Positions 32,566 through 39,452 of a DNA stretch of 39,452 bases are shown here, in pieces. The notes below the pieces were generated by a model, which was given only the letters and a program-made list of their open reading frames with translations, ran no database searches and was not told the origin of the DNA. Location of the stretch: assembly GCF_000750005.1 (NCBI RefSeq), contig NZ_JPYA01000098.1, forward strand, positions 1 through 39,452, written 5' to 3'. The translations under genes were made by a program, and so were the position numbers. Numbering within the stretch: position 1 is the first letter of the stretch; the number at the start of each line of letters is the position of its first letter. Origin of the DNA: Geobacillus icigianus (GTDB lineage: Bacteria; Bacillota; Bacilli; Bacillales; Anoxybacillaceae).

Positions 32566-33483
32566 TCAGCCGGTGTATCCTTTGCCAACGACAGCGGCGT
32601 TTTCGTCTTCAAAATGGCAGTCAACGCGCAACGTCGTGACAAAGTCCGTCCGGCGCAATTTCGGTTGGCGATCCGGTTCAATGCGAATGTCGCGATAGAT
32701 GCCGTAGACAAGGTTGGCTGGATTAACAAGAAGCGCCGTTCCGGCAGGCATGTTGGCCGCATCGACAACCGCAATTCCTTTGTACGCCAATTGCGTTGCA
32801 GTCGTTTGTGCCGTGTCGCCAAGTCCCGTGCCGCGAGAACGGAGGACGTCACGGTAGGCGTCTTCAATGTCCCAATGGACGTAGAAGCGCCATTGCGAAC
32901 GATCACGCAGGTATTTTTTCGGCAAGGCATGAATCATCGCGTCAAACATCGCTTCGACATTGGTCGGATCAAAGTCCGTATCGCCTTGGACAAGATTGGC
33001 CGCTTTCTTGAGCCAGCCGTCCGTTTTCGCCAAGAACGGATCGCTGCTCGCTTTGTCGCCGTTGAGGAACAGTTCTTCAAGGTCTACACCGACACGGTCA
33101 GCGATCAACTGAATCAGCGTGTCTTCAAATCCCTCACGTTCGATGTTGTCTTCGAGCGTCGAGTCAGTGATGCCGGAAATGCCAATGACTTCTACCGACT
33201 CAAGTTTGTTCGTGCTAAAATCCGGCTTCGCTTCGCCAGTCGGGGCTTCTCCTTCCGTCGCCCCTTGCAAAACTCGCGAACCGAATGCAATGCGGTCAAT
33301 ATCATGCGTGTGGCTCGTCATGTCAATCCGACGCGCTTCATCCAAAATGCGGGTGGCTTCGGAAACCGTCCGCACGAACAGTCGTTGTTTCGCCGGAGTC
33401 AAGCGAGATGCTCCTAAGTCATTCGTCGTGATGGCTTTTAGAGCGTTTTCTAATTTTCCGAGAAGTACATCGTTCGTGAACAT
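32566..33483 (-). CDS. Major capsid protein (HK97 fold)
   Basis: 305 residues. It starts MFTNDVLLGKLENALKAITT and includes GISGITDSTLEDNIEREGFE, then IADRVGVDLEELFLNGD, and the loop TQLAYKGIAVVDAANMPAGT, features shared by HK97-type capsid proteins that lack a long delta domain. It follows the separate protease/scaffold gene, as in PBSX/SPP1-like arrangements. A strong ribosome binding site (AAAGGAG) and the hairpin upstream suggest high expression. Confidence 0.88.
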   Translation of the reverse strand: MFTNDVLLGKLENALKAITTNDLGASRLTPAKQRLFVRTVSEATRILDEARRIDMTSHTHDIDRIAFGSRVLQGATEGEAPTGEAKPDFSTNKLESVEVIGISGITDSTLEDNIEREGFEDTLIQLIADRVGVDLEELFLNGDKASSDPFLAKTDGWLKKAANLVQGDTDFDPTNVEAMFDAMIHALPKKYLRDRSQWRFYVHWDIEDAYRDVLRSRGTGLGDTAQTTATQLAYKGIAVVDAANMPAGTALLVNPANLVYGIYRDIRIEPDRQPKLRRTDFVTTLRVDCHFEDENAAVVGKGYTG

Positions 33484-33506
33484 ATATTCAACACTCCTTT
33501 TCTAAT

Positions 33507-33523
33507 TTTGTGTCTGACACAAA
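33507..33523 (-). promoter_or_regulatory. Hairpin between protease/scaffold and major capsid genes
   Basis: Perfect TTTGTGT CAG ACACAAA palindrome, directly after the protease stop and before the capsid ribosome binding site. Without a following U-run it is more likely an mRNA processing or stabilising element than a terminator. Confidence 0.5.
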
Positions 33524-34954
33524 TTATTTGCGTTTAAAGCCAAACGGATCGCGGTCGTATTCGTCTTGCGTTTTCGATTTTTCCGCCGCGCCGTCTTGCC
33601 CTGTCAGCCGCTTCGAAAACGGAATTTTCCGCTTGAGTTCGTCAAGCTGTTTCATGACTTGCTCGTATTTTTCTTTGTAGTTTTCATCGTCGCTCTTGGT
33701 CGCCGCTTCGTCTTGGGCGTTGCCTTCCTCTTGCTGTCCTTGTGGCTCTTGCGGCTCTTGTTGCTTTTCCGGCTCGTGATCCGATGCCGCGCCTTTCAGC
33801 GTATTCATGATCTCGGTCAGCTTATCGTTCATTGGCTTCAACGAATCGTCAATCATCTTTTGAACATCCTCGACTTTCACTTCTTCGTCACCCTCCTTCG
33901 ATTTGCTTGCGCGTTCTTCTTCGGCGATCCGCAGGAGTTCGTCAATAACCTCCTTTGCGGCTTTCAGCTTCTCATAGTTCGCATCGGAAATTTTTCGCCC
34001 TGCCTTTTCGGATGGTTTTAGGCCTAGCTTTTCTTTCAACCTATCAAAAAGGCCTTTATTCGCCCGCTGTGGGCTTGTTTCTTCTTTCGAAAGGGTTACC
34101 TCTTGCCCATCATTTTCCTCGCCTCTCATGGCCGCCTGCGCCTCTACAGCGAGGTTTTGTGAAGACGACTCCTCAACAGGGACGATGTTTTCCACGATAC
34201 GAACCTCTTGCAGGTCGCCGACGAATTCAACGTCTCCCTGCTCATCGATCGTGTAGCCGATTTGGAACAATCGCGTGCTTCCTGTTTTCATATCCTGAAT
34301 TCGGATAATCACCGAGTCGTCAAAAATCGAGTGGACGTATGAATCGATCACGTTGCTGTCGAACGTCTGATAGACTTTTCGGCGCAACAAATCAGCAAGG
34401 TATTCATACGAGCCTTGAAGCGCCTTTTTCACCGCTTCTTCTCGATTTTCCTTGCTTTTGATCGCGATGAACTTCGCTTTTGGCACGGCAGGCTCGTCAA
34501 CAAGGGAAACGGCATTGACCACCCAATCGCCGGCTTCTCGCTCTAAATCGGCGAGCGTCGTGCGTTTCGCCGCTTCTTTCGATTTCAGCGCCACTTTCGG
34601 AACACCCATAATCGAGAAGCCCGTCAGTTTCCCTTCCTTCACCGCCTGCCACACTTCCTCGTCCTGAACACGAACGCCCATCATCCAACTTCCTTTCGGC
34701 ACGGTCAATTCCTCGTTAATCTTCCAATCAAACGGCAAGATGTACGATTCCACCACCTTGCCGACATTGTTCAGCGTGTGTTGCAAGTCGATGTTGCCGT
34801 ACTGCTCTAAAAACTTGTGCGCCACTTCTTCGATTTTCTCGGCCGTGACGACATCCCCGTCGCTGTCCGGCTCGTCTGGAACAAGAACGGGGCCAAATAC
34901 AATCCGCTTTTCCTCGTTCTTGTGCGTGACTGGCGCCGTCAGTTCATGCTTCAT
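33524..34954 (-). CDS. XkdF-like prohead protease fused to scaffold
   Basis: 476 residues from the ATG at 34954 after AAAGGAGTGAGAGG; the frame is open 162 nt further, but without a ribosome binding site. The N-terminal ~180 residues form a protease domain of the XkdF type (RIVFGPVLVPDEPDSDGDVV, NIDLQHTLNNVGKVVESYIL, FSIMGVPKVALKSKE). His in DLQHTL and Ser in TGFSIMG are candidate catalytic residues. The C-terminal ~200 residues are highly charged and Glu/Gln-rich with predicted coiled coil (MNDKLTEIMNTLKGAASD), the profile of a scaffold. The domain fusion suits a protein that is packaged and cleaved during capsid maturation. Confidence 0.8.
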   Translation of the reverse strand: MKHELTAPVTHKNEEKRIVFGPVLVPDEPDSDGDVVTAEKIEEVAHKFLEQYGNIDLQHTLNNVGKVVESYILPFDWKINEELTVPKGSWMMGVRVQDEEVWQAVKEGKLTGFSIMGVPKVALKSKEAAKRTTLADLEREAGDWVVNAVSLVDEPAVPKAKFIAIKSKENREEAVKKALQGSYEYLADLLRRKVYQTFDSNVIDSYVHSIFDDSVIIRIQDMKTGSTRLFQIGYTIDEQGDVEFVGDLQEVRIVENIVPVEESSSQNLAVEAQAAMRGEENDGQEVTLSKEETSPQRANKGLFDRLKEKLGLKPSEKAGRKISDANYEKLKAAKEVIDELLRIAEEERASKSKEGDEEVKVEDVQKMIDDSLKPMNDKLTEIMNTLKGAASDHEPEKQQEPQEPQGQQEEGNAQDEAATKSDDENYKEKYEQVMKQLDELKRKIPFSKRLTGQDGAAEKSKTQDEYDRDPFGFKRK

Positions 34955-35027
34955 CCTCTCACTCCTTTCTGTTCGGAATCGTTTCAAAAAACGCGCTACG
35001 CCACGCCCTAGAATGGAATCACCCCCT

Positions 35028-35894
35028 TTATGGATAGTAAGGCGTGCGAATGATCGCCTCGCCTTTTTTCGGGATATACGGACGGCATCGGCATCGACAG
35101 TTGATCCATTCCTCAATGGGGCCGGATCGGTCTAGTGGATGCATCAGCCCGTTTGAGAAACGCTCATCCATCCGAACCACCTGTCCGTGCAAGGAATAAT
35201 GATCGGCGCGGTCTTTTGGGTTTCTGCCCCTCACCCGACTGTCTCTGACCGTCAGCCACTGTTTATACCGGACGTTGTAATCTTGCATGGTCTGGACAAT
35301 GCCGATGTTTTGCGCTCCCTGCACTTCGGTTCGTGCGATGGTCCGCAATCGATGATCTCGCAGGTCTTGGAAGTCCGCTCGCAAATCCACGGCGATGTCG
35401 TCAATCCCTTTTCCTTCTTCATATCCGCGAATCAGCGTGGCACGGAAATCGCCTTTAATCCGCCGGAATGTGTCGTCTGAAAATACATAAACGCGCTCTC
35501 GCAATTCTTCGAGAACGCGCTCGCTGAATTCAGTGAAAACCGCTTCCAAGCCCTGTTCGAGAATTTCTTCAAACGTCAATTGCCGCGCCACGACCGCACT
35601 TTCGACAGCGGCTTCGGCGATCTCTTCTTCCATGTCCGCGAAAATGGGGTCTAAAATATCCGCAATAAACGTTTCCTGTTCGAGAATCGACAGCGGGATA
35701 TAGCCAAGCTCCCGCAACCGCTGAATGAACAGACTCTCAAGCCCGACTTGTAACCGGACAAGACGCTGGGCAAGGCGTTCCTCGATTTCGGAAATGCGCT
35801 CGTCCTGCTCTTTAAACGCAGGAAGCGCGCCGTGCTCAACAAGGAATGACACAAGCTCGCGATCCATTTCCAACAGCTTGCACACCTTACACAT
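35028..35894 (-). CDS. MuF-like phage head morphogenesis protein
   Basis: 288 residues from the ATG at 35894, overlapping the portal stop. It starts MCKVCKLLEMDRELVSFL with a CxxC pair. The C-terminal half is the MuF minor head domain: RTIARTEVQGAQNIGIVQ, VRDSRVRGRNPKDRADHYSL, SNGLMHPLDRSG and NCRCRCRPYIP, with the conserved R-T-E, D-x-R, H and CRC residues. It is ejected or packaged with DNA in related phages. It lies directly after the portal gene as usual. Confidence 0.88.
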   Translation of the reverse strand: MCKVCKLLEMDRELVSFLVEHGALPAFKEQDERISEIEERLAQRLVRLQVGLESLFIQRLRELGYIPLSILEQETFIADILDPIFADMEEEIAEAAVESAVVARQLTFEEILEQGLEAVFTEFSERVLEELRERVYVFSDDTFRRIKGDFRATLIRGYEEGKGIDDIAVDLRADFQDLRDHRLRTIARTEVQGAQNIGIVQTMQDYNVRYKQWLTVRDSRVRGRNPKDRADHYSLHGQVVRMDERFSNGLMHPLDRSGPIEEWINCRCRCRPYIPKKGEAIIRTPYYP

Positions 35895-37332
35895 GCTTGC
35901 CGCCTTCTTTCGTAGCAATATCAATCAGTTTGGTGTGTAGCTGTTTCAGCGAATTCAGTATCGCGTTCATTTCTTGTTGTGAGGCGTCGAGCGGTTGCCC
36001 GAAAATGAAATGTCTGTCTAGGTTCGGGTCGTCAATCGGTTCCTTTCCTAGCTCGCGCAAAATCATGTTCGGACTGTACGCACCGATGTCAAATAGGAAT
36101 CGCAATTCCTCAATTTTCGCTTGCGTGTCTTTCGTATCGATGTCTTTGAAACGGAAACGCCAGTCGGTGATTCCCAGCCCGACGGATAGCAATCGGTTCA
36201 TCACATTTTCAAGCATGTCTTGTCTCGGCTCGATGACTGATTGCTTGTAGATTTCCGTTGACTCCCTCGCCGTTGAGCCGCCAAGCGACCCCTCGACGAC
36301 AATCCCAGCGCGATAAGGCGGAACGCCATGCGCGGATAAGATTTCATCGCGATTGTCCGCCCTCAACATGCGGAAACTTGCTTCCTTCGTCTCCACGGAC
36401 AACGCTTGGAACTTGATTTCAACTGGCGTGTCCGAGAAATCACCTTGCGGCTTTTGCGCCGTCACTACAAGGGTTGAATGCCGATTTTTCTTGATGTCCT
36501 GTTGAAAGTATCGTCGGATCAATTGCTTCGTTTGCTCGTCGAGTTCCGCTCCTGTCACCGTCACGACATACGCTGGAACGGCGTGATTTTCAAAGAAACT
36601 GATGTTGTACTCCGCCCGCTCCCGGTCGGAAATAATCGCGCTTAGCGCGGGCAAAATGTCCGGCAAGCCGTAATAGTCACTCCGGCTCGTATAATTGTGG
36701 ACGTGAATGATTTCTGTTGCCCGTCGTTCGATCGGAATTGAACCGGCAGGCGCGATTTCGCCCGTCACGTAGTCCACGTCATTTTCAAAGCCAAACCGCT
36801 TGAACCATACTTTCTTCACACCGCGAATTTGGCAATATCGGTTCATATCCTGATGAACGCGAACCGTATGCGCCGGAATATGCTCCAGACCGACAAGCGT
36901 GCCGTCTTCGGCTCGGATGACCTCATAATATCCGTTCCCAATGGAATCGTAGTCCACCATCACGTTGTTATTGATGTCGGTCAGCGTCTTGTACGGGTTC
37001 GGGTTCTCTAAAAACTGCATGGCGATTTCGCGTTGCTGTTCGCTTGGGTTGTTTGTTTTCGCTTCAAGATACCATCCTAGCCCTGCAGTATCCCGCGCCT
37101 TCGTTTTAACCGCTCGATAATGGTATGGGTTGATTTCGAGCAATTGCGCCAGTGCTTCAAAATTGTAAAGAGGTTCGATAAGCCCCAATTCCCCATACTT
37201 GCCGTCAAAACGGTCGCTTGGGATGGCTCTCGATTCGCCTTGTTGTTTAATCGCATATCGTTCAAGTGTGCTTTCTTCGATGATCTCCCCGTCACTTAAC
37301 ACATACGCCTTGGCCACTGTTTTCTTCTCCAT
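35887..37332 (-). CDS. Portal protein (PBSX family)
   Basis: 481 residues after GGAGGG. The N-terminus has FEALAQLLEINPYHYRAVKT and KARDTAGLGWYLE. The middle has DSIGNGYYEVIRAEDGTLVG and NYTSRSDYYGLPDILPALSA. Further on come FFENHAVPAYVVTVTGAELD and VPPYRAGIVVEGSLGGSTAR, matching PBSX-type (XkdE-like) portal proteins. It forms the dodecameric channel for DNA packaging. It overlaps the MuF gene by 8 nt. Confidence 0.92.
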   Translation of the reverse strand: MEKKTVAKAYVLSDGEIIEESTLERYAIKQQGESRAIPSDRFDGKYGELGLIEPLYNFEALAQLLEINPYHYRAVKTKARDTAGLGWYLEAKTNNPSEQQREIAMQFLENPNPYKTLTDINNNVMVDYDSIGNGYYEVIRAEDGTLVGLEHIPAHTVRVHQDMNRYCQIRGVKKVWFKRFGFENDVDYVTGEIAPAGSIPIERRATEIIHVHNYTSRSDYYGLPDILPALSAIISDRERAEYNISFFENHAVPAYVVTVTGAELDEQTKQLIRRYFQQDIKKNRHSTLVVTAQKPQGDFSDTPVEIKFQALSVETKEASFRMLRADNRDEILSAHGVPPYRAGIVVEGSLGGSTARESTEIYKQSVIEPRQDMLENVMNRLLSVGLGITDWRFRFKDIDTKDTQAKIEELRFLFDIGAYSPNMILRELGKEPIDDPNLDRHFIFGQPLDASQQEMNAILNSLKQLHTKLIDIATKEGGKHV

Positions 37333-37350
37333 GCCGTTCCCTCCTTTCTG

Positions 37351-38742
37351 TTAGAAAATATCAACCTTGATCGTTCCTTTCGTTCCGGCTCGGTCGAGGT
37401 ATCGCAATGCTTGGGATGTCGCGTCCACTTGGTCGTCGGTCGGTGCGTTCGGGAACGCGACCAATTCCTCGACGTAATCATGCACCCACGGCGCGATGCT
37501 CGGATGCGGAATATAGATGTTCCCAGCTTCGAATTGCGGCGATACCGCGTTCAGCCGCTCGACTTTGGTTCCATTCGGCACAACAGGCAACATGCCGCTG
37601 ATCTGATGACGCAATGCATTGATGATCGCCGTCCCGTTCGCGCGGTCTTCGATAAGTTTGGCTTGCGCCTGCGGCCACTTGGACGTCAGTGAGACGATTG
37701 CACGGATCGACTCGGTGAAAGACAGCTTCGCACGGACTTGGTCAAGCAAGTACTTGTCCGCGCCTTTCCTGCCCCATACTTGACCGACGACAAACGAACC
37801 GTCGTTGGTATCCTTGAACGCAAAATCCCATGATTGAATGTATTCGTCCATTTGAGGGGCTTGTTTGTAATACTTGAACCACGAACGATGAATGATCGCG
37901 CCGCTTGGCGGCGTTGGACGCTGTTGGTAAAGCGCGTTCCATGTTCGGGAACCGACCGTCTTTTTCGTTTCTTCCGCCCACTTCTCGTCAAATCCGTACT
38001 CCGGCCATAACGGCTCGCCGATTTTTCGCCCTAGCAAGTCGTTTTCGGAATCGCAAATCGCAGGCAAGGAAACCACTGTCCACCGCTCTGGCTCGTGTTC
38101 TAAAAGCCGTCCGGCAAGGTCATCCTCATGCCATCTTGTGAGAATTAAAATAACCCGTCCGCCGGGTTGCAAACGGGTGGATAGCGTATTTTGCCACTCA
38201 TTCCAAAGCATGTTTCGATACGTGAGCGAATCCGCCTCTTTGCGGTTCTTGATTGGATCGTCGATGATGAGCAAGTCCGCACCTTGCCCTGTGATCCCAC
38301 CGCCAATCCCGACCGAAATCATCCCGCCGCGGTACCCTTCGACGTCCCAACTCGTCACCGAATTAACGTCTCTTGAAAGACGGATGCCAAACAATTCCTC
38401 GCCAAACAGTTCGATCTTTTGGCGGTTAGCCTTCCCGAACCGCCTTGCCAATGAATCGCCATAGGAGACTTCGATGACTCGCCTGTTTGGATTGCGCCCG
38501 ATAAACCATGATGGGAACGTCTCTGTAACGGTCATGGACTTGGAATGACGCGGTGGCATGAATATCATGAGACGGTCGATTTCGCCCCGTTCCACTCTCA
38601 TAAGATAATCGCAAATTAAATCCGAATGTCGGGACGGGCGATAGCGCCCAAAATGGGTGTATTCCAAATAGACCGAGTAATCTTCTTTGGCTAACTCTTT
38701 TTCGAGCGCGTCTAAATTATTCAGAATCTCGCTTATTAGCAT
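37351..38742 (-). CDS. Terminase large subunit
   Basis: 463 residues from the ATG at 38742; an upstream ATG at 38841 would lie deep inside terS. The ATPase domain has the P-loop variant FMPPRHSKSMT, and Walker B is LLIIDDPIKNR. The C-terminal RNase H-like nuclease has SWDFAFKDTNDGSFVVG and LIEDRANGTAIINAL with acidic metal ligands. It powers DNA packaging and cuts concatemers. It overlaps the small subunit gene and precedes portal, as expected. The alternative start is noted because no strong ribosome binding site marks either. Confidence 0.92.
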   Translation of the reverse strand: MLISEILNNLDALEKELAKEDYSVYLEYTHFGRYRPSRHSDLICDYLMRVERGEIDRLMIFMPPRHSKSMTVTETFPSWFIGRNPNRRVIEVSYGDSLARRFGKANRQKIELFGEELFGIRLSRDVNSVTSWDVEGYRGGMISVGIGGGITGQGADLLIIDDPIKNRKEADSLTYRNMLWNEWQNTLSTRLQPGGRVILILTRWHEDDLAGRLLEHEPERWTVVSLPAICDSENDLLGRKIGEPLWPEYGFDEKWAEETKKTVGSRTWNALYQQRPTPPSGAIIHRSWFKYYKQAPQMDEYIQSWDFAFKDTNDGSFVVGQVWGRKGADKYLLDQVRAKLSFTESIRAIVSLTSKWPQAQAKLIEDRANGTAIINALRHQISGMLPVVPNGTKVERLNAVSPQFEAGNIYIPHPSIAPWVHDYVEELVAFPNAPTDDQVDATSQALRYLDRAGTKGTIKVDIF

Positions 38743-39250
38743 TGCGCTTTCGGATAAGTCGCTTGATAAGCTCCCTTGCTTCTTCGTCTTCGAGAAGTTC
38801 ACTGACGATGTTGTGCTCCACTCTGATTTCGTATTGCCCATGATTCGCCACCTGCCCCGAGTGGTTCAAGTCTGCCGTCAGTCGCTCTTTGCGCCCCCAC
38901 CGTTCGGGGAACTTTCGCTCAAGACGCCAGGCCGCCGCCTGCCAATTTTCCTCCGCTGCCTTGCCGATAATCGCCACATCCCGTATCTCCGCTTGCGCCA
39001 ACGCCTTTTCTATTGCGTTGGATAACTCAACAAACGGCGCTTCACTTTTCTTCGGTCGGGCGTTCGGGTTCTTCGCGAGACGCTCCTTCTCCCTCGCACC
39101 GCGTTTCAGCCAATCATAAAATGTTGTTTTGTTGATGCCGACATAAGCGCAAGCCGTTTCAATGTAATTACCTGCCCGAATCACTTTGACGAGTTCCTCC
39201 TGCAATTCGGGAGTAAGTTTTATTGGCCGTCCCCTTTTGTTCCTTGTCAT
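38717..39250 (-). CDS. Terminase small subunit
   Basis: 177 residues from the ATG at 39250, nine bases after AAGGCGG; a GTG two codons upstream overlaps the ribosome binding site. The N-terminal HTH domain, TRNKRGRPIKLTPELQEELV followed by IETACAYVGINKTTFYDWLK, recognises the packaging site. The middle is the oligomerisation helix region (NAIEKALAQAEIRDVAIIGK) and the C-terminus is basic. It is the first gene of the packaging module in the window and overlaps terL. Confidence 0.88.
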   Translation of the reverse strand: MTRNKRGRPIKLTPELQEELVKVIRAGNYIETACAYVGINKTTFYDWLKRGAREKERLAKNPNARPKKSEAPFVELSNAIEKALAQAEIRDVAIIGKAAEENWQAAAWRLERKFPERWGRKERLTADLNHSGQVANHGQYEIRVEHNIVSELLEDEEARELIKRLIRKRNANKRDSE

Positions 39251-39316
39251 ACTCACTCACCGCCTTCAACTTTATTTTTTAATATGTGTCAGCGTGAAAT
39301 AAACTCCAAATAAAAA

Positions 39317-39332
39317 AGCACCCTGAAGGGTA
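39317..39332 (-). terminator. Rho-independent terminator upstream of terS
   Basis: Minus strand GTACCC TTCA GGGTGC (one G-U pair) followed by TTTTTTATTTG. It overlaps the stop of the partial gene at the right edge, separating it from the late operon. The 39251-39316 spacer shows no clear promoter. Confidence 0.75.
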
Positions 39333-39452
39333 CTAATTATGCAAAGACTGAAACGCATTAAACACAGCTTGCCCAATTCCATATAAAGTTTGAATAGTTC
39401 CGATATCTGCTGTAAATTCACCAATTTTCCTCATGATTTTTCTATATTTACT
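39332..39452 (-). CDS. Partial hypothetical phage gene at the right edge
   Basis: A leftward frame open at the window edge, coding for at least 39 residues that end MRKIGEFTADIGTIQTLYGI then GQAVFNAFQSLHN and a TAG stop at 39332. The ATG at about 39433 lacks a ribosome binding site, so the gene probably continues beyond the window. The C-terminus is mildly hydrophobic. It is AT-rich like small phage genes. Function is unknown. Confidence 0.5.

Noticed and set aside
32542..33417. 291-codon plus-strand open frame
   Set aside because: Antisense to the major capsid gene, with Arg/Val-rich shadow composition and no ribosome binding site.
38743..38841. Extended N-terminus of the large terminase
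   Set aside because: It would overlap terS by 125 nt, and homologues usually begin about 20 residues before the EKELAKEDYS-type region; the 38742 start is preferred, though not proven.

Overview
The window looks like the chromosome of a thermophilic, Geobacillus/Parageobacillus-type member of the Bacillales that carries a leftward-oriented, HK97-type siphovirus prophage. The host call rests on the gene order moxR (yeaC) - DUF58 (yeaD) - transglutaminase (yebA) - guaA - pbuG, known from Bacillus subtilis. It is also supported by Bacillus-type sigma-A promoters, strong AGGAGG ribosome binding sites, two guanine riboswitches and a GC-rich host part. Genus is inferred from style and gene order, not from a search.

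Layout. 1-10.7 kb is core chromosome, almost all read leftward: the 5' end of a 16S rRNA gene with tandem promoters; pbuG under a guanine riboswitch; guaA under a second guanine riboswitch; the overlapping yebA/yeaD/yeaC operon; fumC; and a small rightward lipoprotein gene. At 10.77 kb lie the last six codons and the terminator of groEL, cut off abruptly. This appears to be the attachment site, with the prophage filling the rest of the window from about 10.79 kb. No integrase, repressor or replication genes are seen; they should lie beyond 39,452.

The prophage reads right to left in standard late-gene order: terS, terL, portal, MuF head protein, XkdF-like protease/scaffold, major capsid, head-tail connectors, major tail protein, tail assembly chaperones joined by a programmed frameshift, tape measure, Dit, Tal-like baseplate proteins, a GH18-like tail glycosidase, XhlA-like protein, holin and amidase/SPOR endolysin. 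Accessory genes are interleaved with and follow the lysis genes: two surface-anchored proteins, a small module with its own promoter (41-aa Lys-rich peptide, membrane peptide, HTH protein), and, next to the attachment site, a peptidoglycan-binding protein with an EndoU-like C-terminal toxin followed by a probable immunity gene. The toxin/immunity pair is bracketed by two near-identical strong terminators.

The most unusual element is a 1.4-kb group I intron in the tape measure gene (26783-28181). A complete ribozyme fold can be traced by hand (P1, P2, P3, P4, P5, P7, P7.1, P9 series). Its P6 loop holds two divergent genes: a GIY-YIG homing endonuclease on the intron strand and a 47-aa ribbon-helix-helix protein on the opposite strand. 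Their back-to-back promoters each have the -10 box inside one copy of a 15-bp repeat, and both genes end in the same 14-bp inverted repeat that closes P6. This looks like a self-contained, autoregulated homing cassette inside a self-splicing intron.
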